DNA of 64,000 nt from Bifidobacterium angulatum DSM 20098 = JCM 7096. Lineage in GTDB: Bacteria; Actinomycetota; Actinomycetes; Actinomycetales; Bifidobacteriaceae. Made by a program: the position numbers and the translations under genes. The notes under the pieces are model-generated. The model did not search any database. It was given only the letters and a program-made list of their open reading frames with translations, and was not told the DNA's origin. The stretch's first letter is position 1; the number at the start of each line of letters is the position of its first letter. This document shows positions 54,350 to 63,559 of this stretch, one piece after another. The stretch covers positions 1,957,975 through 2,021,974 of the forward strand of contig NZ_AP012322.1 in the NCBI RefSeq assembly GCF_001025155.1. The letters are read 5' to 3'.

Positions 54350-56002
54350 ATGCTTATGGCAGATATCACCGGATGGGCATTGCGCACCCTGCAGCATTTC
54401 TACGGATACGATTCCTTCCGTGGCCGGCAGCTGGACGTGATTACAGCGATTCTGCAGCATCGAGACGTTCTGGCAGTCATGCCCACAGGTGCCGGCAAAT
54501 CAATCTGCTACCAGATTCCGGCCTGTGCACCGGGCATAAACGGCAAACCGGCCCTGGTACTCGTCATCACACCACTGCGTGCGCTCATGCGTGATCAGGT
54601 AGCACATCTCTCAACGCACGGAATCCCCGCCGCATTCATCGATTCGGAGACCACCGGTACCGAGCGTGCCATGACCTATCAGGCGGCCAGAGAGGGGCAT
54701 ATACGCCTGCTCTACGTCGCTCCGGAACGTCTTGTCTCCCCCGAGTTCCTTCGCTTCGCACAGACCCTCAGAATCCGCTTGGTGGCGGTTGACGAGGCCC
54801 ACTGCGTATTCCAATGGGGCCAGGATTTCCGGCCGGATTATCTCGGCATCGCCGCATTCATCGAACAATTGCCGGAACGACCGGTCATAGCCGCATGCAC
54901 TGCAACAGCAACCCCTACCGTACGTGAAGGCATCATCCAGAACCTGCATCTACAGGATCCCCTGCAGGTCATTTCCAACTTTGACCGCCCAAACCTATAC
55001 TTCGGCCGATACGAAGCACACTCCAAGCAGGATCGCACCGCATGCATCACGCAATATGCCAAAACACATCGCAGCGAAAGCGGCATAGTCTACTGCACAT
55101 CGCGCGCACGAACAGAGGAGTTGACGGAAGCGTTGAAAACCGCCGGGGTGCAGGCCAAATATTTCCACGCCAAAATGGATGAGGCAGGCAAGGCATATGT
55201 TCAGGATGCGTTTCTTGAAGGGCGACTCAAAGTCATCGTCGCCACCACCGCATTCGGCATGGGCGTCGACAAACCCGACGTGCGATGGGTCATCAATGAC
55301 GGCGCTCCCAGCAGCCTTGAAGAGTACTACCAGGAGGCCGGCCGCGCAGGGCGAGACGGCAAGCCTGCCAGCTGCTATGTGATCTGGGGATCTTACGAAT
55401 TCGATTGGCAAAGACAGCGCATCGAGGAATCCGCCGGCTCGGCCCTGGATAATCAGCAGGAACGCAGTCAGGCCAAGGATGCGGCACTGGACCGTTGCCA
55501 AGCCATGGAACGCTACTGCACCACGCATGGTTGCCTACGGGCGCATATGCTGCGCTATTTTGGTGAAGAACCATCTGAACGGCGTTGCGGATCCTGCGAT
55601 TTCTGTACAGGATCAAGCAGGCTGGCGGGCGCGGCGCATACTCGAAACAGCACGCCTGCAGTGTTCGGGCGCACATCAGCGTTTCACGTGGAACAATCCG
55701 AAGAGGAACACGCCATCGACGCCGATCTTATGCAATCCGTGCTGCATTTCATCCAAGCCGTGTACCGTGATCAAGGCACCGGGTACAGCACTGTCAAAAT
55801 CGTCAATGCATTGCATGGGTCGAGGAGTGTATCGATTATGGGAAGTGGCCTGAATCAGATTGACGGCTACGGTTCGCTGGCGGATACAAGCGGTACCCGG
55901 ATTCGCGCCGCCATACGAATGCTATTGGATGATGGCCAGCTTACCCACGGAAATCATGGGATTATTCTTCCAGGTTCACTTGAAGGTTCGACGAACCTAT
56001 AG
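54350..56002 (+). CDS. recQ: RecQ-family ATP-dependent DNA helicase
   Basis: A 550-residue 3'-5' helicase. Motifs are I (PTGAGKSICYQIPA), II (DEAHCVFQWGQDFRPDY, a DEAH box with the RecQ aromatic loop), III (ACTATATPTVREGI), V-VI (TAFGMGVDKPDVRWVIN, YYQEAGRAGRDGKPA), the zinc cluster (RYFGEEPSERRCGSCDFC) and a winged-helix RQC part at the end. The HRDC domain of long RecQ is absent. Two ATGs six bases apart, plus a TTG further up, are possible starts; the ribosome site is weak. A DnaA-box cluster ends 60 bp upstream, and a parS site lies inside the gene. Confidence 0.92.
   Translation: MLMADITGWALRTLQHFYGYDSFRGRQLDVITAILQHRDVLAVMPTGAGKSICYQIPACAPGINGKPALVLVITPLRALMRDQVAHLSTHGIPAAFIDSETTGTERAMTYQAAREGHIRLLYVAPERLVSPEFLRFAQTLRIRLVAVDEAHCVFQWGQDFRPDYLGIAAFIEQLPERPVIAACTATATPTVREGIIQNLHLQDPLQVISNFDRPNLYFGRYEAHSKQDRTACITQYAKTHRSESGIVYCTSRARTEELTEALKTAGVQAKYFHAKMDEAGKAYVQDAFLEGRLKVIVATTAFGMGVDKPDVRWVINDGAPSSLEEYYQEAGRAGRDGKPASCYVIWGSYEFDWQRQRIEESAGSALDNQQERSQAKDAALDRCQAMERYCTTHGCLRAHMLRYFGEEPSERRCGSCDFCTGSSRLAGAAHTRNSTPAVFGRTSAFHVEQSEEEHAIDADLMQSVLHFIQAVYRDQGTGYSTVKIVNALHGSRSVSIMGSGLNQIDGYGSLADTSGTRIRAAIRMLLDDGQLTHGNHGIILPGSLEGSTNL
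55680..55695. promoter_or_regulatory. parS site inside recQ
   Basis: CGTTTCACGTGGAACA, one or two bases from the consensus TGTTTCACGTGAAACA or TGTTCCACGTGGAACA. Probable ParB loading site. Confidence 0.75.
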
Positions 56003-56049
56003 CAACAGCCATAGGTTTAACCACTACTGTTCTGTCTACATATAGAAAA

Positions 56050-56088
56050 ATCGGCATGGTTCCCTGTTACTGGTGGAACCATGCCGAT
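56050..56088 (-). terminator. parAB terminator
   Basis: ATCGGCATGGTTCC pairs perfectly with GGAACCATGCCGAT around an 11-base loop; on the minus strand it is followed by TTTTTC. Convergent with recQ, which may use it too. Confidence 0.88.
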
Positions 56089-56108
56089 GATTGCTCTCGA
56101 TGCACAAG

Positions 56109-57491
56109 TCACGCCTTGGCGGCGTCATCATCCTTCTTCTGACCAGGCATAAGCAGGTCGAGAATACGATCCATGTCTTCCGGTGAGGAAAACACAATTT
56201 CGATATGCCCATGCTTAGGTGTTCCCTTGATGGAAACCTTGGTTTCAAAGCGATGCTCAAGGTTGGACTTGATAGGAGAATTAGCCCACGGGTCTCCCCT
56301 ACGTGCCCGAGGCTTCTTCGGCTTGGTGGAGTTCAGATTCGCCATCGCCACGATTTCCTCGGTGCTTCGCACCGACAGGCCCTCGGCGATAATACGATTG
56401 GCAAGCTTGTCCATCTCCTCAGGTTCACCCAGACCAAGCAGTGCACGCGCGTGGCCGGCGGAAAGAATGCCCGCGGCGACCTTCTTCTGCACCGTTGCCG
56501 GCAGATTCAGCAATCGCAGGGTATTCGCAATCTGCGGACGCGACTTTGAAACCGATTTGGACAGCTGAGCCTGGGTCAGGCCGAATTCATCGACCATCTG
56601 CTGGTATGCCGCAGCCTCTTCCAAAGGGTTCAACGCAACACGATGCAGATTCTCCAGCAAGGCGTCGCGCAGCATATCGTCATCGGCTGTGGTTTTGACG
56701 ATGGCGGGAATGGTGGTTAAGCCTGCAAGCTGGGAGGCACGCCAGCGACGCTCGCCCATAATCAGCTCATAGGGGCTGTCCATACGACCGTCGAAACGAT
56801 TTGCGGGTTTTGTTCCGGCTTGTGCCTTGCGTGCGGCGGCGATCTGATCGGCTGGACGCCTGCGCACCACGATGGGCTGGAGAATGCCCACTTCCTTGAT
56901 GGATGCCGCGAGCTCGTTCAAGTCGTTCTCGTCGAAGATGGAACGTGGCTGATGTGCGTTCGGACCGATCTCGTCAAGGTTCAATTCAGCGAGATAGCCG
57001 CCTTCGACGGGCTTGAGCTTGGACTGGTTGGATTGTTCCTGCTGCTTGCCGTCCGACTGCTTCTTGTCTTTCTTCGTCTCGTCCGCGCTCTGGCGCTTGG
57101 ATTGCAGCGACACGGTGTCGTCGAAGAACATATCGCTGGGATGGGCGATGTCTTCGATTCCGGGCATGGTTGCACGTCCCCTCGAGGTCGAGGCGTGCGG
57201 GGCAACCGCATGCTTGATGGACGGGATATGCACCGGGGCGTCCTCTTCCACGACGCCGCTCGGTTTCTGCGGCTGTTCCGCCGTCACCGACTTCGCGATC
57301 TTCGCATCATGCTCGGGCGCATTATGGGATTCGGCGGTTCCGGCCTTCTGCCGCTGCTCCAGGACTACCGACTGCTTCGTGGTGTCATGCAACGTTTCAC
57401 GTGAAACCACATGTTGTTCATGGGGTTCTTCGCCAGGTAGCGCTGGGAACAACGCACCGAGGCCCTTCCCAAGACGGGATTTCGATGCCAT
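56109..57491 (-). CDS. parB: Chromosome-partitioning protein ParB
   Basis: A 460-residue CTP-dependent clamp that loads at parS and spreads. It begins SRLGKGLGALFP, then has a long variable acidic/basic linker (about 20-165). The ParB nuclease/CTPase domain follows (LNLDEIGPNAHQPRSIFDEN, MGERRWRASQLAGLTTIPAI) with the parS-binding helix-turn-helix (LTQAQLSKSVSKSRPQIANT, LRLLNLP) and a C-terminal dimerisation tail (GHIEIVFSSPEDMDRILDLL). It has its own parS site in the N-terminal coding region, read as VSRET. The start lies one base after the parA stop, so the two are co-translated. Confidence 0.95.
   Translation of the reverse strand: MASKSRLGKGLGALFPALPGEEPHEQHVVSRETLHDTTKQSVVLEQRQKAGTAESHNAPEHDAKIAKSVTAEQPQKPSGVVEEDAPVHIPSIKHAVAPHASTSRGRATMPGIEDIAHPSDMFFDDTVSLQSKRQSADETKKDKKQSDGKQQEQSNQSKLKPVEGGYLAELNLDEIGPNAHQPRSIFDENDLNELAASIKEVGILQPIVVRRRPADQIAAARKAQAGTKPANRFDGRMDSPYELIMGERRWRASQLAGLTTIPAIVKTTADDDMLRDALLENLHRVALNPLEEAAAYQQMVDEFGLTQAQLSKSVSKSRPQIANTLRLLNLPATVQKKVAAGILSAGHARALLGLGEPEEMDKLANRIIAEGLSVRSTEEIVAMANLNSTKPKKPRARRGDPWANSPIKSNLEHRFETKVSIKGTPKHGHIEIVFSSPEDMDRILDLLMPGQKKDDDAAKA
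57393..57408. promoter_or_regulatory. parS site inside parB
   Basis: CGTTTCACGTGAAACC: the 14-base core GTTTCACGTGAAAC is a perfect consensus palindrome. Located in codons 27-32 of parB. Confidence 0.92.
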
Positions 57492-57492
57492 A

Positions 57493-58458
57493 TCAGGCCT
57501 CCTTCATTCGTGACGCGATTGCATCCAGCACGACGGGGGAACGACGTGCGATCTCCAACGCCGCCTCGCCATAGGCGATGGCACCCATGCCACGCGGATC
57601 ATATGAGATGACGCTCTTATTGAAGCTCGGTGCCTCGGAGATCTTCACCGTCCTGGGGATCGTGGTATCCAGCACGATCGACGGATAATGGCTCTTCACT
57701 TCGTTGTACACTTCACGGCTCAACAGTGTGCGCTTATCGAACATGGTGACCATCATGGTCGAAACGGTAAGAATAGGGTTGAAGTGTTCCTGGACCAAGC
57801 CAATGGTGTTGATGAGCTGGCCAAGTCCCTCAAGCGCATAGTATTCGGCCTGAATCGGGATAAGCATCTCGCGCACTGCGCACATGGCATTGATCACCAG
57901 CAAACCCAGGCTTGGCGGGCAGTCGACGAACACGTAATCGAAATGCTCGTTGCTTTCCCGAAGGAATTGCTGCACGGCCTCGTTCAACAGATTATTGCGG
58001 TTCTCGAACTGGGCGACCTCCAATTCAGCGCCGCTCAGATCGATGGATGCCGGGACCACGTCGAGACTGGAGAGATCAGGGCACTGCCGCTTGACTTCCG
58101 CAATGGACATACGACCTTCAAGAACGTCGTATACAGACGGTTCGCCGGATTCATGCCTCACGCCAAGGGCTGTCGAGCAATTACCCTGGGGATCCATATC
58201 GATAACCAATACCCGCGCGCCGTTTTGTGCGAGGGCGGCGGCAAGATTCACGGTAGAGGTGGTCTTCCCCACCCCGCCCTTCTGGTTGGCGACCGCAATC
58301 AGACGAGTGCGTGCCGGCTTGGGAAACTTCGCTTCCTGCAAACGGGAATAGCGATTGAATTCATGTGTGATTTCCGCACCCACCGTCGAATCACCCGATG
58401 AGAAAATACGCTTGATGGTATCTTCGGCGGACTCAATCGGCATATCCTGATCTGCCAT
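57493..58458 (-). CDS. parA: Chromosome-partitioning ATPase ParA
   Basis: A 321-residue Walker-type ATPase. The deviant Walker A motif is NQKGGVGKTTSTVNLAAAL (residues about 58-76), Walker A' is VIDMDPQGNCS and Walker B is YVFVDCPPSLGLLV. A basic/acidic N-terminal extension of about 50 residues precedes the fold, as in other actinobacterial ParA proteins. I start at the ATG ten bases after AAGGAG; a TTG two codons earlier is possible. DnaA boxes and two parS-like sites lie upstream. Confidence 0.95.
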   Translation of the reverse strand: MADQDMPIESAEDTIKRIFSSGDSTVGAEITHEFNRYSRLQEAKFPKPARTRLIAVANQKGGVGKTTSTVNLAAALAQNGARVLVIDMDPQGNCSTALGVRHESGEPSVYDVLEGRMSIAEVKRQCPDLSSLDVVPASIDLSGAELEVAQFENRNNLLNEAVQQFLRESNEHFDYVFVDCPPSLGLLVINAMCAVREMLIPIQAEYYALEGLGQLINTIGLVQEHFNPILTVSTMMVTMFDKRTLLSREVYNEVKSHYPSIVLDTTIPRTVKISEAPSFNKSVISYDPRGMGAIAYGEAALEIARRSPVVLDAIASRMKEA

Positions 58459-58536
58459 GAACAACTAACTCCTTGGTGTACTAAACTGTATCCAGTTTTG
58501 CCTTTTGTATGGACAGGAAGCCCAGTTTTTCCGTTT

Positions 58537-58668
58537 TGTGGATAACAATGTGGGCAACTGTGGATAAATCATGCTTTTCGGTGGATAACCCGATTCCTTG
58601 ATTACGCCACCGGCCTTCTGTCTATTGGATTTCCTTACTTTTCCAGCACTGTGGATAACTGTGGATAA
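58537..58668. promoter_or_regulatory. DnaA-box cluster 2, upstream of parA
   Basis: Four perfect boxes in the same orientation (TGTGGATAA at 58537, 58559, 58650 and 58660) and one GGTGGATAA at 58580. The last two are head-to-tail ten bases apart. They would place parAB transcription under DnaA influence. The rest of the 500-bp spacer up to trxB holds the parS sites below and nothing else I can call. Confidence 0.85.
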
Positions 58669-58756
58669 GTTGCCCCCACATCTAGTGTCCATGTACCGAT
58701 ATAACGGCATATATGGATCATATTCCGCCTTCATGCCTCACCGTCTACGCCTGCAA

Positions 58757-58772
58757 TGTTTCACATGAAACA
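58757..58772. promoter_or_regulatory. parS-like site upstream of parA
   Basis: TGTTTCACATGAAACA, one base from the consensus TGTTTCACGTGAAACA. Confidence 0.75.
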
Positions 58773-58821
58773 CACGAACCGTTGCATCGCCCCGCCTCAC
58801 CCGTGTAAGTTGACTGCATCA

Positions 58822-58837
58822 TGTTTCACATGAAACA
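58822..58837. promoter_or_regulatory. Second parS-like site in the parA/trxB spacer
   Basis: TGTTTCACATGAAACA, identical to the site 65 bp to the left, and extended by CA/TG to a longer palindrome. Confidence 0.75.
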
Positions 58838-58962
58838 TGTGCGGCACACCTCTGCCCTATCGGCACAGCTTGTAACGGCTTGTCTCAACTTCCGATGCCT
58901 GATTCGCTATGCCGATGGCGCATTCGGCATGCCTATCGGCATGCAAACCGTATTGTTGAATC

Positions 58963-59901
58963 ATGGAACAAGAACAACACGCAATCATTATCGGATCGGG
59001 CCCGGCAGGCTACACCGCGGCCATCTATCTCGGCCGCGCCGGCTACCGCCCCCTGGTCATCGCCGGCGCGCTGACACCGGGAGGACAGCTCATTAACACC
59101 ACCGAAGTGGAGAACTTCCCCGGATTCCCGGACGGTGTTCTCGGCCCCGATCTTATGGATGCCATGAAGCGCCAAGCCGAACGCTTCGGAGCGACGTTTC
59201 TGCAGGATGATGTCGCCACGGTTCAGGATCACGGCTCCTACAAAACCATCACCACCAATCAAGGCGAGACCTTCCACGCACAGGCCGTCATCATCGCCAC
59301 AGGCTCGCAATACCGCAAACTCGGCATTCCCGGCGAAGCAGAATTCTCCGGGCGGGGCGTATCGTACTGCGCGACCTGCGATGGTTTCTTCTTCCGAGGC
59401 AAGCCCATCGTGGTCGTCGGCGGCGGCGACAGCGCCTTCGCGGAAGCGGAGTTCCTATCGAGGTTCGGTTCCTCGGTCACGCTGATTCATCGGCGTAGCG
59501 CATTCCGTGCTTCCAAGATCATGGTCGATCGGGCGCGCGGCAATGAGCGCATCACCATCCTGACGGATTCTGTCGTCGATGCCATCCACGGCGACGAGCA
59601 GGGGGTGCAATCGTTGAGCGTACGGAACGTACTGTCGAACGAGATGCACAGTCTCGCCGCGAACGGCGTATTCGTGGCGATCGGGCATACGCCGTCCACG
59701 GAGTTCCTGGGTGATGCCGTAGCACGTGATGCATCCGGGTATATCACCGTCGAGGGGGCCAGCACCCGCACCACCGTTCCCGGTATCTTCGCCGCAGGCG
59801 ACTGTGTTGACAGCGTGTATCGGCAGGCGATTTCCGCTGCGGGCATGGGTTGCCGTGCCGCGCTCGACGCACAGGCCTATCTTGCACAGACTGTTGGCTG
59901 A
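58963..59901 (+). CDS. trxB: Thioredoxin-disulfide reductase
   Basis: A 312-residue FAD/NADPH enzyme that keeps thioredoxin reduced. The FAD motif is IIIGSGPAGYTAAIYLGRAG, the redox pair CATC (about residues 137-140, in YCATCDGFFF), the NADPH loop VVVGGGDSAFAEAEFL and the C-terminal FAAGDCVDSVYRQAI. The start has no Shine-Dalgarno; TATTGT lies only 13 bases before the ATG, so a leaderless transcript is possible. No trxA follows, unlike in many actinobacteria. Confidence 0.95.
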   Translation: MEQEQHAIIIGSGPAGYTAAIYLGRAGYRPLVIAGALTPGGQLINTTEVENFPGFPDGVLGPDLMDAMKRQAERFGATFLQDDVATVQDHGSYKTITTNQGETFHAQAVIIATGSQYRKLGIPGEAEFSGRGVSYCATCDGFFFRGKPIVVVGGGDSAFAEAEFLSRFGSSVTLIHRRSAFRASKIMVDRARGNERITILTDSVVDAIHGDEQGVQSLSVRNVLSNEMHSLAANGVFVAIGHTPSTEFLGDAVARDASGYITVEGASTRTTVPGIFAAGDCVDSVYRQAISAAGMGCRAALDAQAYLAQTVG

Positions 59902-60006
59902 CGATTCATATCGGTTTTCCATAGTCTCAACCGTGGGTCTTGAAAGCAATAATCAAGGCCCACGTTGTCTTTGTCACGGCATAAAAGCATGCATCCGCTT
60001 AAGAAA

Positions 60007-60177
60007 TGTGGATAAAGAAGCCAAATTGTGGATAAGTGTGGATAATTATGACGAAAAATGTGCATAACCAGGTATCTTGACATCGCTGAACCCTAGTAAA
60101 TCAACGATTTCATGCCTCCTATCAACCTAAGGGAAAACCTGTGGATAACTTTTTCACATAGTTGATTTTGTGGATAA
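60007..60177. promoter_or_regulatory. DnaA-box cluster 3, between trxB and rsmG
   Basis: Perfect TGTGGATAA boxes at 60007, 60027, 60037, 60140 and 60169 and TGTGCATAA at 60059, all in one orientation. This 500-bp convergent spacer has no gene that needs a promoter, so the boxes are more likely replication-related. The rest of the spacer (60180-60350) shows nothing I recognise. Confidence 0.85.
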
Positions 60178-60352
60178 CTCCCCTATGGGACACATTGCAC
60201 AGCATCGTTTGCCTTGTGCGGCACTCCCCTATCATGCACCCCATTGCGCATCGCATCATGTTCCTGGCAGCATTCTGGGTTCCAATCCCAGCCGTCATCA
60301 CAAAGGCATGGCGAAGCCATAACCGGTATAACAAGCAGTCGTGAAAATAAAC

Positions 60353-60396
60353 AAGGCGGCATTCCCGCCACAATCACAGAGCAGGAATGCCGCCTT
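60353..60396 (-). terminator. rsmG terminator
   Basis: AAGGCGGCATTCC pairs perfectly with GGAATGCCGCCTT around an 18-base loop; on the minus strand GTTTATTTTC follows. Confidence 0.85.
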
Positions 60397-60414
60397 GGCA
60401 GCACGCAATCAGCG

Positions 60415-61083
60415 CTACTTCTTATCCACCAGCACAACGTGCGTGGATTCCAGACCGGGACCGACCGGCGCCTCCACCACACGTGGGCGCACACCCTTGA
60501 ACTTGGCGATCATCTTAGCGGCCTTCTCGATCTCAGCCGGCGCGGAACGCCCTTTCAACGCCACCAGACGCCCCTGCGGCTTCAGCAGCGGCAGCGTCCA
60601 CCCGGAAAGCTTCGTCATCGGCGCTACAGCCCTGCACGTGACCACCGCGTAAGGATGCTTACTGCGATCCTTACGCAGCGATGTAATGACTTCCTCGGAC
60701 CGGGCACGAATAATCGTCACATTCTCCAGCCCCATTTCGTTCACACATTCCTCCAGCCATTCAACGCGACGCTCCATCGGCTCGATCAGCGTGAACTCAT
60801 GGTCGGGCAGGCATGCCGCGGCGACGATGCCGGGGAATCCACCGCCACTGCCGACATCGGCCACCGTTTTGAATCGCATGCCATCCGTCGCCTCGCGAAT
60901 GAACGGTACGATGGCTGCGGAATTGAGGATATGGCGTTCCCAGATAATATCGACATCCCTCGGGCCTATCAGGCCACGCGGCTCGCCTTCCCGCTCAAGC
61001 TTCGCATGAAACACTTCAAGCATGGGCAATGCGTCGCCCAGCACGTCGTTAAGGATCGGGGAACCGTTCAGTTCATCTGTCAT
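60415..61083 (-). CDS. rsmG: 16S rRNA (guanine-527-N7)-methyltransferase
   Basis: A 222-residue SAM-dependent enzyme (GidB) with [18 protein letters not shown] at the start, the SAM motif [29 protein letters not shown] and the catalytic region [20 protein letters not shown]. It modifies the 530 loop of 16S rRNA; loss gives low-level streptomycin resistance in other bacteria. It is the usual neighbour of parA and jag near bacterial origins; here trxB is interposed and it has its own terminator. Confidence 0.94.
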   Translation of the reverse strand: MTDELNGSPILNDVLGDALPMLEVFHAKLEREGEPRGLIGPRDVDIIWERHILNSAAIVPFIREATDGMRFKTVADVGSGGGFPGIVAAACLPDHEFTLIEPMERRVEWLEECVNEMGLENVTIIRARSEEVITSLRKDRSKHPYAVVTCRAVAPMTKLSGWTLPLLKPQGRLVALKGRSAPAEIEKAAKMIAKFKGVRPRVVEAPVGPGLESTHVVLVDKK

Positions 61084-61130
61084 CGGTCGCTACACTCTTT
61101 CCTGGTCGTATGCATATTTCCGCTCATACG

Positions 61131-61166
61131 AAACGGGGAGCCCATAGCATTATGGACTCCCCGTTT
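61131..61166 (-). terminator. jag terminator
   Basis: AAACGGGGAG-CCCATA pairs with TATGG-CTCCCCGTTT around a GCAT loop, between jag and rsmG. Confidence 0.75.
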
Positions 61167-61176
61167 TGTATCAGCC

Positions 61177-61692
61177 TTACTCGTCGTCGTCCTCGTTCGC
61201 GGAAGCCTTCAGATAGATGGTCACATGGCGATGCGGCTCTTCGCCGTGGGAACGGGACTTCAGCCCCTCCTCACGGACCACATCGTGCACCACCTTGCGT
61301 TCGAACGAGTTCATCGGCTTCAGGTCGACCGGCTCGCCGGTCTCCCTGACTTCGTCGACCGCGTCCAGCGCGATGTCGTGCAGACGCTGACGCTTGCGCT
61401 TCAGGAAGCCGTCGACGTCGACGATCAGACGGGAACGTTCGCCGGTCTTCTGCTGGACCGCCAACCTGGTGAGCTGCTGCAACGCATCGACCACTTCACC
61501 GTCGCGTCCGATGAGATGCTTGATATCGGTATTGTCATCGGCAACGATCTGGACGGTCGGGCGACCGTTGCGAACACCCATTTCGATGTCACCATCATAG
61601 TCAGCGATATCAAGAAGCTCTTCAAGATAATCGGCGGCGATATCAGCTTCCTCATTGAGCTGATCTAGGGTCTTCTCGTCATCCTGTGCCAT
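61177..61692 (-). CDS. jag: Jag/KhpB RNA-binding protein (KH-R3H)
   Basis: A 171-residue RNA-binding protein. The acidic N-terminus (residues 1-30) is followed by a KH domain (about 35-105; DIKHLIGRDGEVVDALQQLT, with the GxxG loop IGRDGE) and an R3H domain (about 110-165; MNSFERKVVHDVVREE and SHGEEPHRHVTIY). The Jag_N domain of firmicute proteins is missing, as is normal in actinobacteria. It lies downstream of yidC in the origin cluster and is thought to help RNA metabolism or cell elongation. Confidence 0.92.
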   Translation of the reverse strand: MAQDDEKTLDQLNEEADIAADYLEELLDIADYDGDIEMGVRNGRPTVQIVADDNTDIKHLIGRDGEVVDALQQLTRLAVQQKTGERSRLIVDVDGFLKRKRQRLHDIALDAVDEVRETGEPVDLKPMNSFERKVVHDVVREEGLKSRSHGEEPHRHVTIYLKASANEDDDE

Positions 61693-61767
61693 ATATTCTC
61701 CTTTTTGGCGCGTATAGGTACCAGTCTAAACCAGCTGCCGGAATTGCTCAACGACAGCCTAAAGTCA

Positions 61768-61807
61768 GATAAGGTCTGATGTTTCATGTGAAACATCAGA
61801 CCTTATC
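61768..61807 (-). terminator. yidC terminator containing a parS-like core
   Basis: A 40-base palindrome with 19-base arms (GATAAGGTCTGATGTTTCA) around a central TG, right after the yidC stop. Its centre, TGTTTCATGTGAAACA (61780-61795), is one base from a consensus parS site. It is therefore either a hairpin terminator, a ParB site, or both. Confidence 0.7.
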
Positions 61808-61808
61808 A

Positions 61809-62852
61809 TCACTTCTTCTTCTTGCGTTTACGATGAGGCTGCTCTCGCTGGAAGCCTTGGGTGAGCTTGCGTTCAGCCTCCACCTTGGCCTTCTGCAGCG
61901 CCTCCTCCTCGATCGAGGGCTCGCCAGCGCGGGCACGGCGCTCGTTTTCCCTCTTGTGATCGCGGTGTTCCTTCGCCTCGGCGGCCGGGGAGCCCGGAGT
62001 CGGGAAAGCGTAGATCTGCCACACGGAACGCAGCAAGTTGCAGACGTTGTTGGTCAGCCAGTACACCAGCACGGCGAACGGCATGGCGATACCGGAGAAG
62101 ATGTACATGATCGGGAAGACCCAGAGCATCATCTTCTGCATCATCTCGGCCTGCTTGTTCTGCGCATTGTTCTGCGGCATATTGCGCTTCATGCTGTTGA
62201 ACTGCATGAGCCACAGGCAGAAGCACATCAGGGCGACGAAGATGCCGATTACGATCTTGCCGGAGACGGTCGCCGTGGTGAAATTATCGGCCACGTTCAC
62301 GCCGAACACCGTAGTGGAGGTGAACTCCTTGGCCGTGGCGATGTCGAAGGCGCCCAGGCCCTGCCCATCCCTGAATTTGCCACGTGCAATGTATGGAATG
62401 GCCGACAGCGTGTAGAACATGCACATGAAGACGGGGCCCTGCACGAACATAGGCAGCATGGATGTGCAGCCGCCCATCGGATTCGTGCCGGTGTCCTGAT
62501 ACAGCTTCATCGTCTCGCGCTGCATGGCCTCTTTACTGGCCGGATCGTTCTTGCCCTTGTACTTGTTCTGAATGCGCTTCAGCTTGGGCTGCAGCACCTG
62601 CATGTCGGCCTGCATCTTGCGCATTCCCTTGATGGACTTATAGAAGAGCGGGAACACACATATCTGAACCACAATCACCAGGAACACGATGGACAAGACC
62701 CACGAGAAACCGATCTCGTTCATGCCCAGCATCACCAGGAACTTGTGGAATACGGCCATGATCTGCGTCATGAGCCACTCGACGGGGTACAGGAGCTTAT
62801 AGAGCCAGCCCCAGAAACCACTATCGAGGAGGAATTGATCTTGATTACCCAT
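61809..62852 (-). CDS. yidC: Membrane protein insertase YidC
   Basis: A 347-residue Oxa1/YidC insertase with five predicted helices, acting with or without SecYEG. The first conserved helix is WVLSIVFLVIVVQICVFPLF; GGCTSMLPMFVQGPVFMCMF and MLWVFPIMYIFSGIAMPFAV follow. The positively charged tail (REQPHRKRKKKK) binds ribosomes. There is no large extracytoplasmic domain, as expected of a Gram-positive-type protein. The start overlaps the yidD stop (TAATG), so the two are coupled. Confidence 0.94.
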   Translation of the reverse strand: MGNQDQFLLDSGFWGWLYKLLYPVEWLMTQIMAVFHKFLVMLGMNEIGFSWVLSIVFLVIVVQICVFPLFYKSIKGMRKMQADMQVLQPKLKRIQNKYKGKNDPASKEAMQRETMKLYQDTGTNPMGGCTSMLPMFVQGPVFMCMFYTLSAIPYIARGKFRDGQGLGAFDIATAKEFTSTTVFGVNVADNFTTATVSGKIVIGIFVALMCFCLWLMQFNSMKRNMPQNNAQNKQAEMMQKMMLWVFPIMYIFSGIAMPFAVLVYWLTNNVCNLLRSVWQIYAFPTPGSPAAEAKEHRDHKRENERRARAGEPSIEEEALQKAKVEAERKLTQGFQREQPHRKRKKKK

Positions 62853-63169
62853 TACAGGCCATTCTCCTTATCGTCTACGACCAGAGGAGTGAGTCGAGGC
62901 TCCTCGTGTGCCTTCGACCACGGAAATCTATAAAAAATGGAATAGCGCTGTGGAACATCATCAATGCCCCCACAACTCCACGGAAGGCATCTCAATAAGC
63001 GTAAAACAGCCAGCAATCCCCCACGGAATGCGCCATAACGCCGCACAGCCTGAATCGCGTAATGCGAGCAACTCGGGTAGAACTTGCAACACGGCACAGC
63101 ACGCTTCGCCGACCAATGCCGCTGATACCAACGGATCAGATGCACAATCGCATCGGCGGCGACGCTCAT
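62852..63169 (-). CDS. yidD: Membrane protein insertion efficiency factor YidD
   Basis: A 105-residue small protein with the diagnostic [20 protein letters not shown] block containing the conserved cysteines, preceded by [14 protein letters not shown] (amphipathic membrane-binding helix). It assists YidC-dependent insertion. The tail after residue 80 is longer than in E. coli. It sits three bases downstream of rnpA, so rpmH-rnpA-yidD-yidC form one operon. Confidence 0.93.
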   Translation of the reverse strand: MSVAADAIVHLIRWYQRHWSAKRAVPCCKFYPSCSHYAIQAVRRYGAFRGGLLAVLRLLRCLPWSCGGIDDVPQRYSIFYRFPWSKAHEEPRLTPLVVDDKENGL

Positions 63170-63171
63170 TA

Positions 63172-63534
63172 TCAGTCCTGATGAAGCTTTAATGCCACCG
63201 CTTCGAATCCGGTGGCCATCTGTTCATCCAAAGACTGGAAGGAAGCGCTGGCTGCGGACGGCTTTGCGCGCAACACCACATCAACCCCCTCAGGCAATGT
63301 GTGTTCGTAGCGGGAAGCCAGTACGCGAAAACGGCGCTTAACTGAATTGCGTGTGACGGCATTGCCGACCGATTTGGATACGGCAAGCCCCATCCGTCGT
63401 ATGCCAGGCGTCGCAACACCATGCGCCCTGGCTTCATCACGCATCGCATAATGCACGATGAAATCATGACGCGAGACCTTGCGGCGGCGTTTCAGCACGG
63501 CGACGAAATCACTATGGCTCTTCAACCGTTCCAC
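63172..63534 (-). CDS. rnpA: Ribonuclease P protein component
   Basis: A 120-residue basic protein that supports the catalytic RNA in tRNA 5' processing. The RNR motif region reads [20 protein letters not shown] (residues about 55-74), and the N-terminus [20 protein letters not shown] is typical. The start lies 26 bases after the rpmH stop, the universal pairing at bacterial origins. Confidence 0.95.
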   Translation of the reverse strand: MERLKSHSDFVAVLKRRRKVSRHDFIVHYAMRDEARAHGVATPGIRRMGLAVSKSVGNAVTRNSVKRRFRVLASRYEHTLPEGVDVVLRAKPSAASASFQSLDEQMATGFEAVALKLHQD

Positions 63535-63559
63535 GGTAACGATGCCGTCAGCGGCACAA

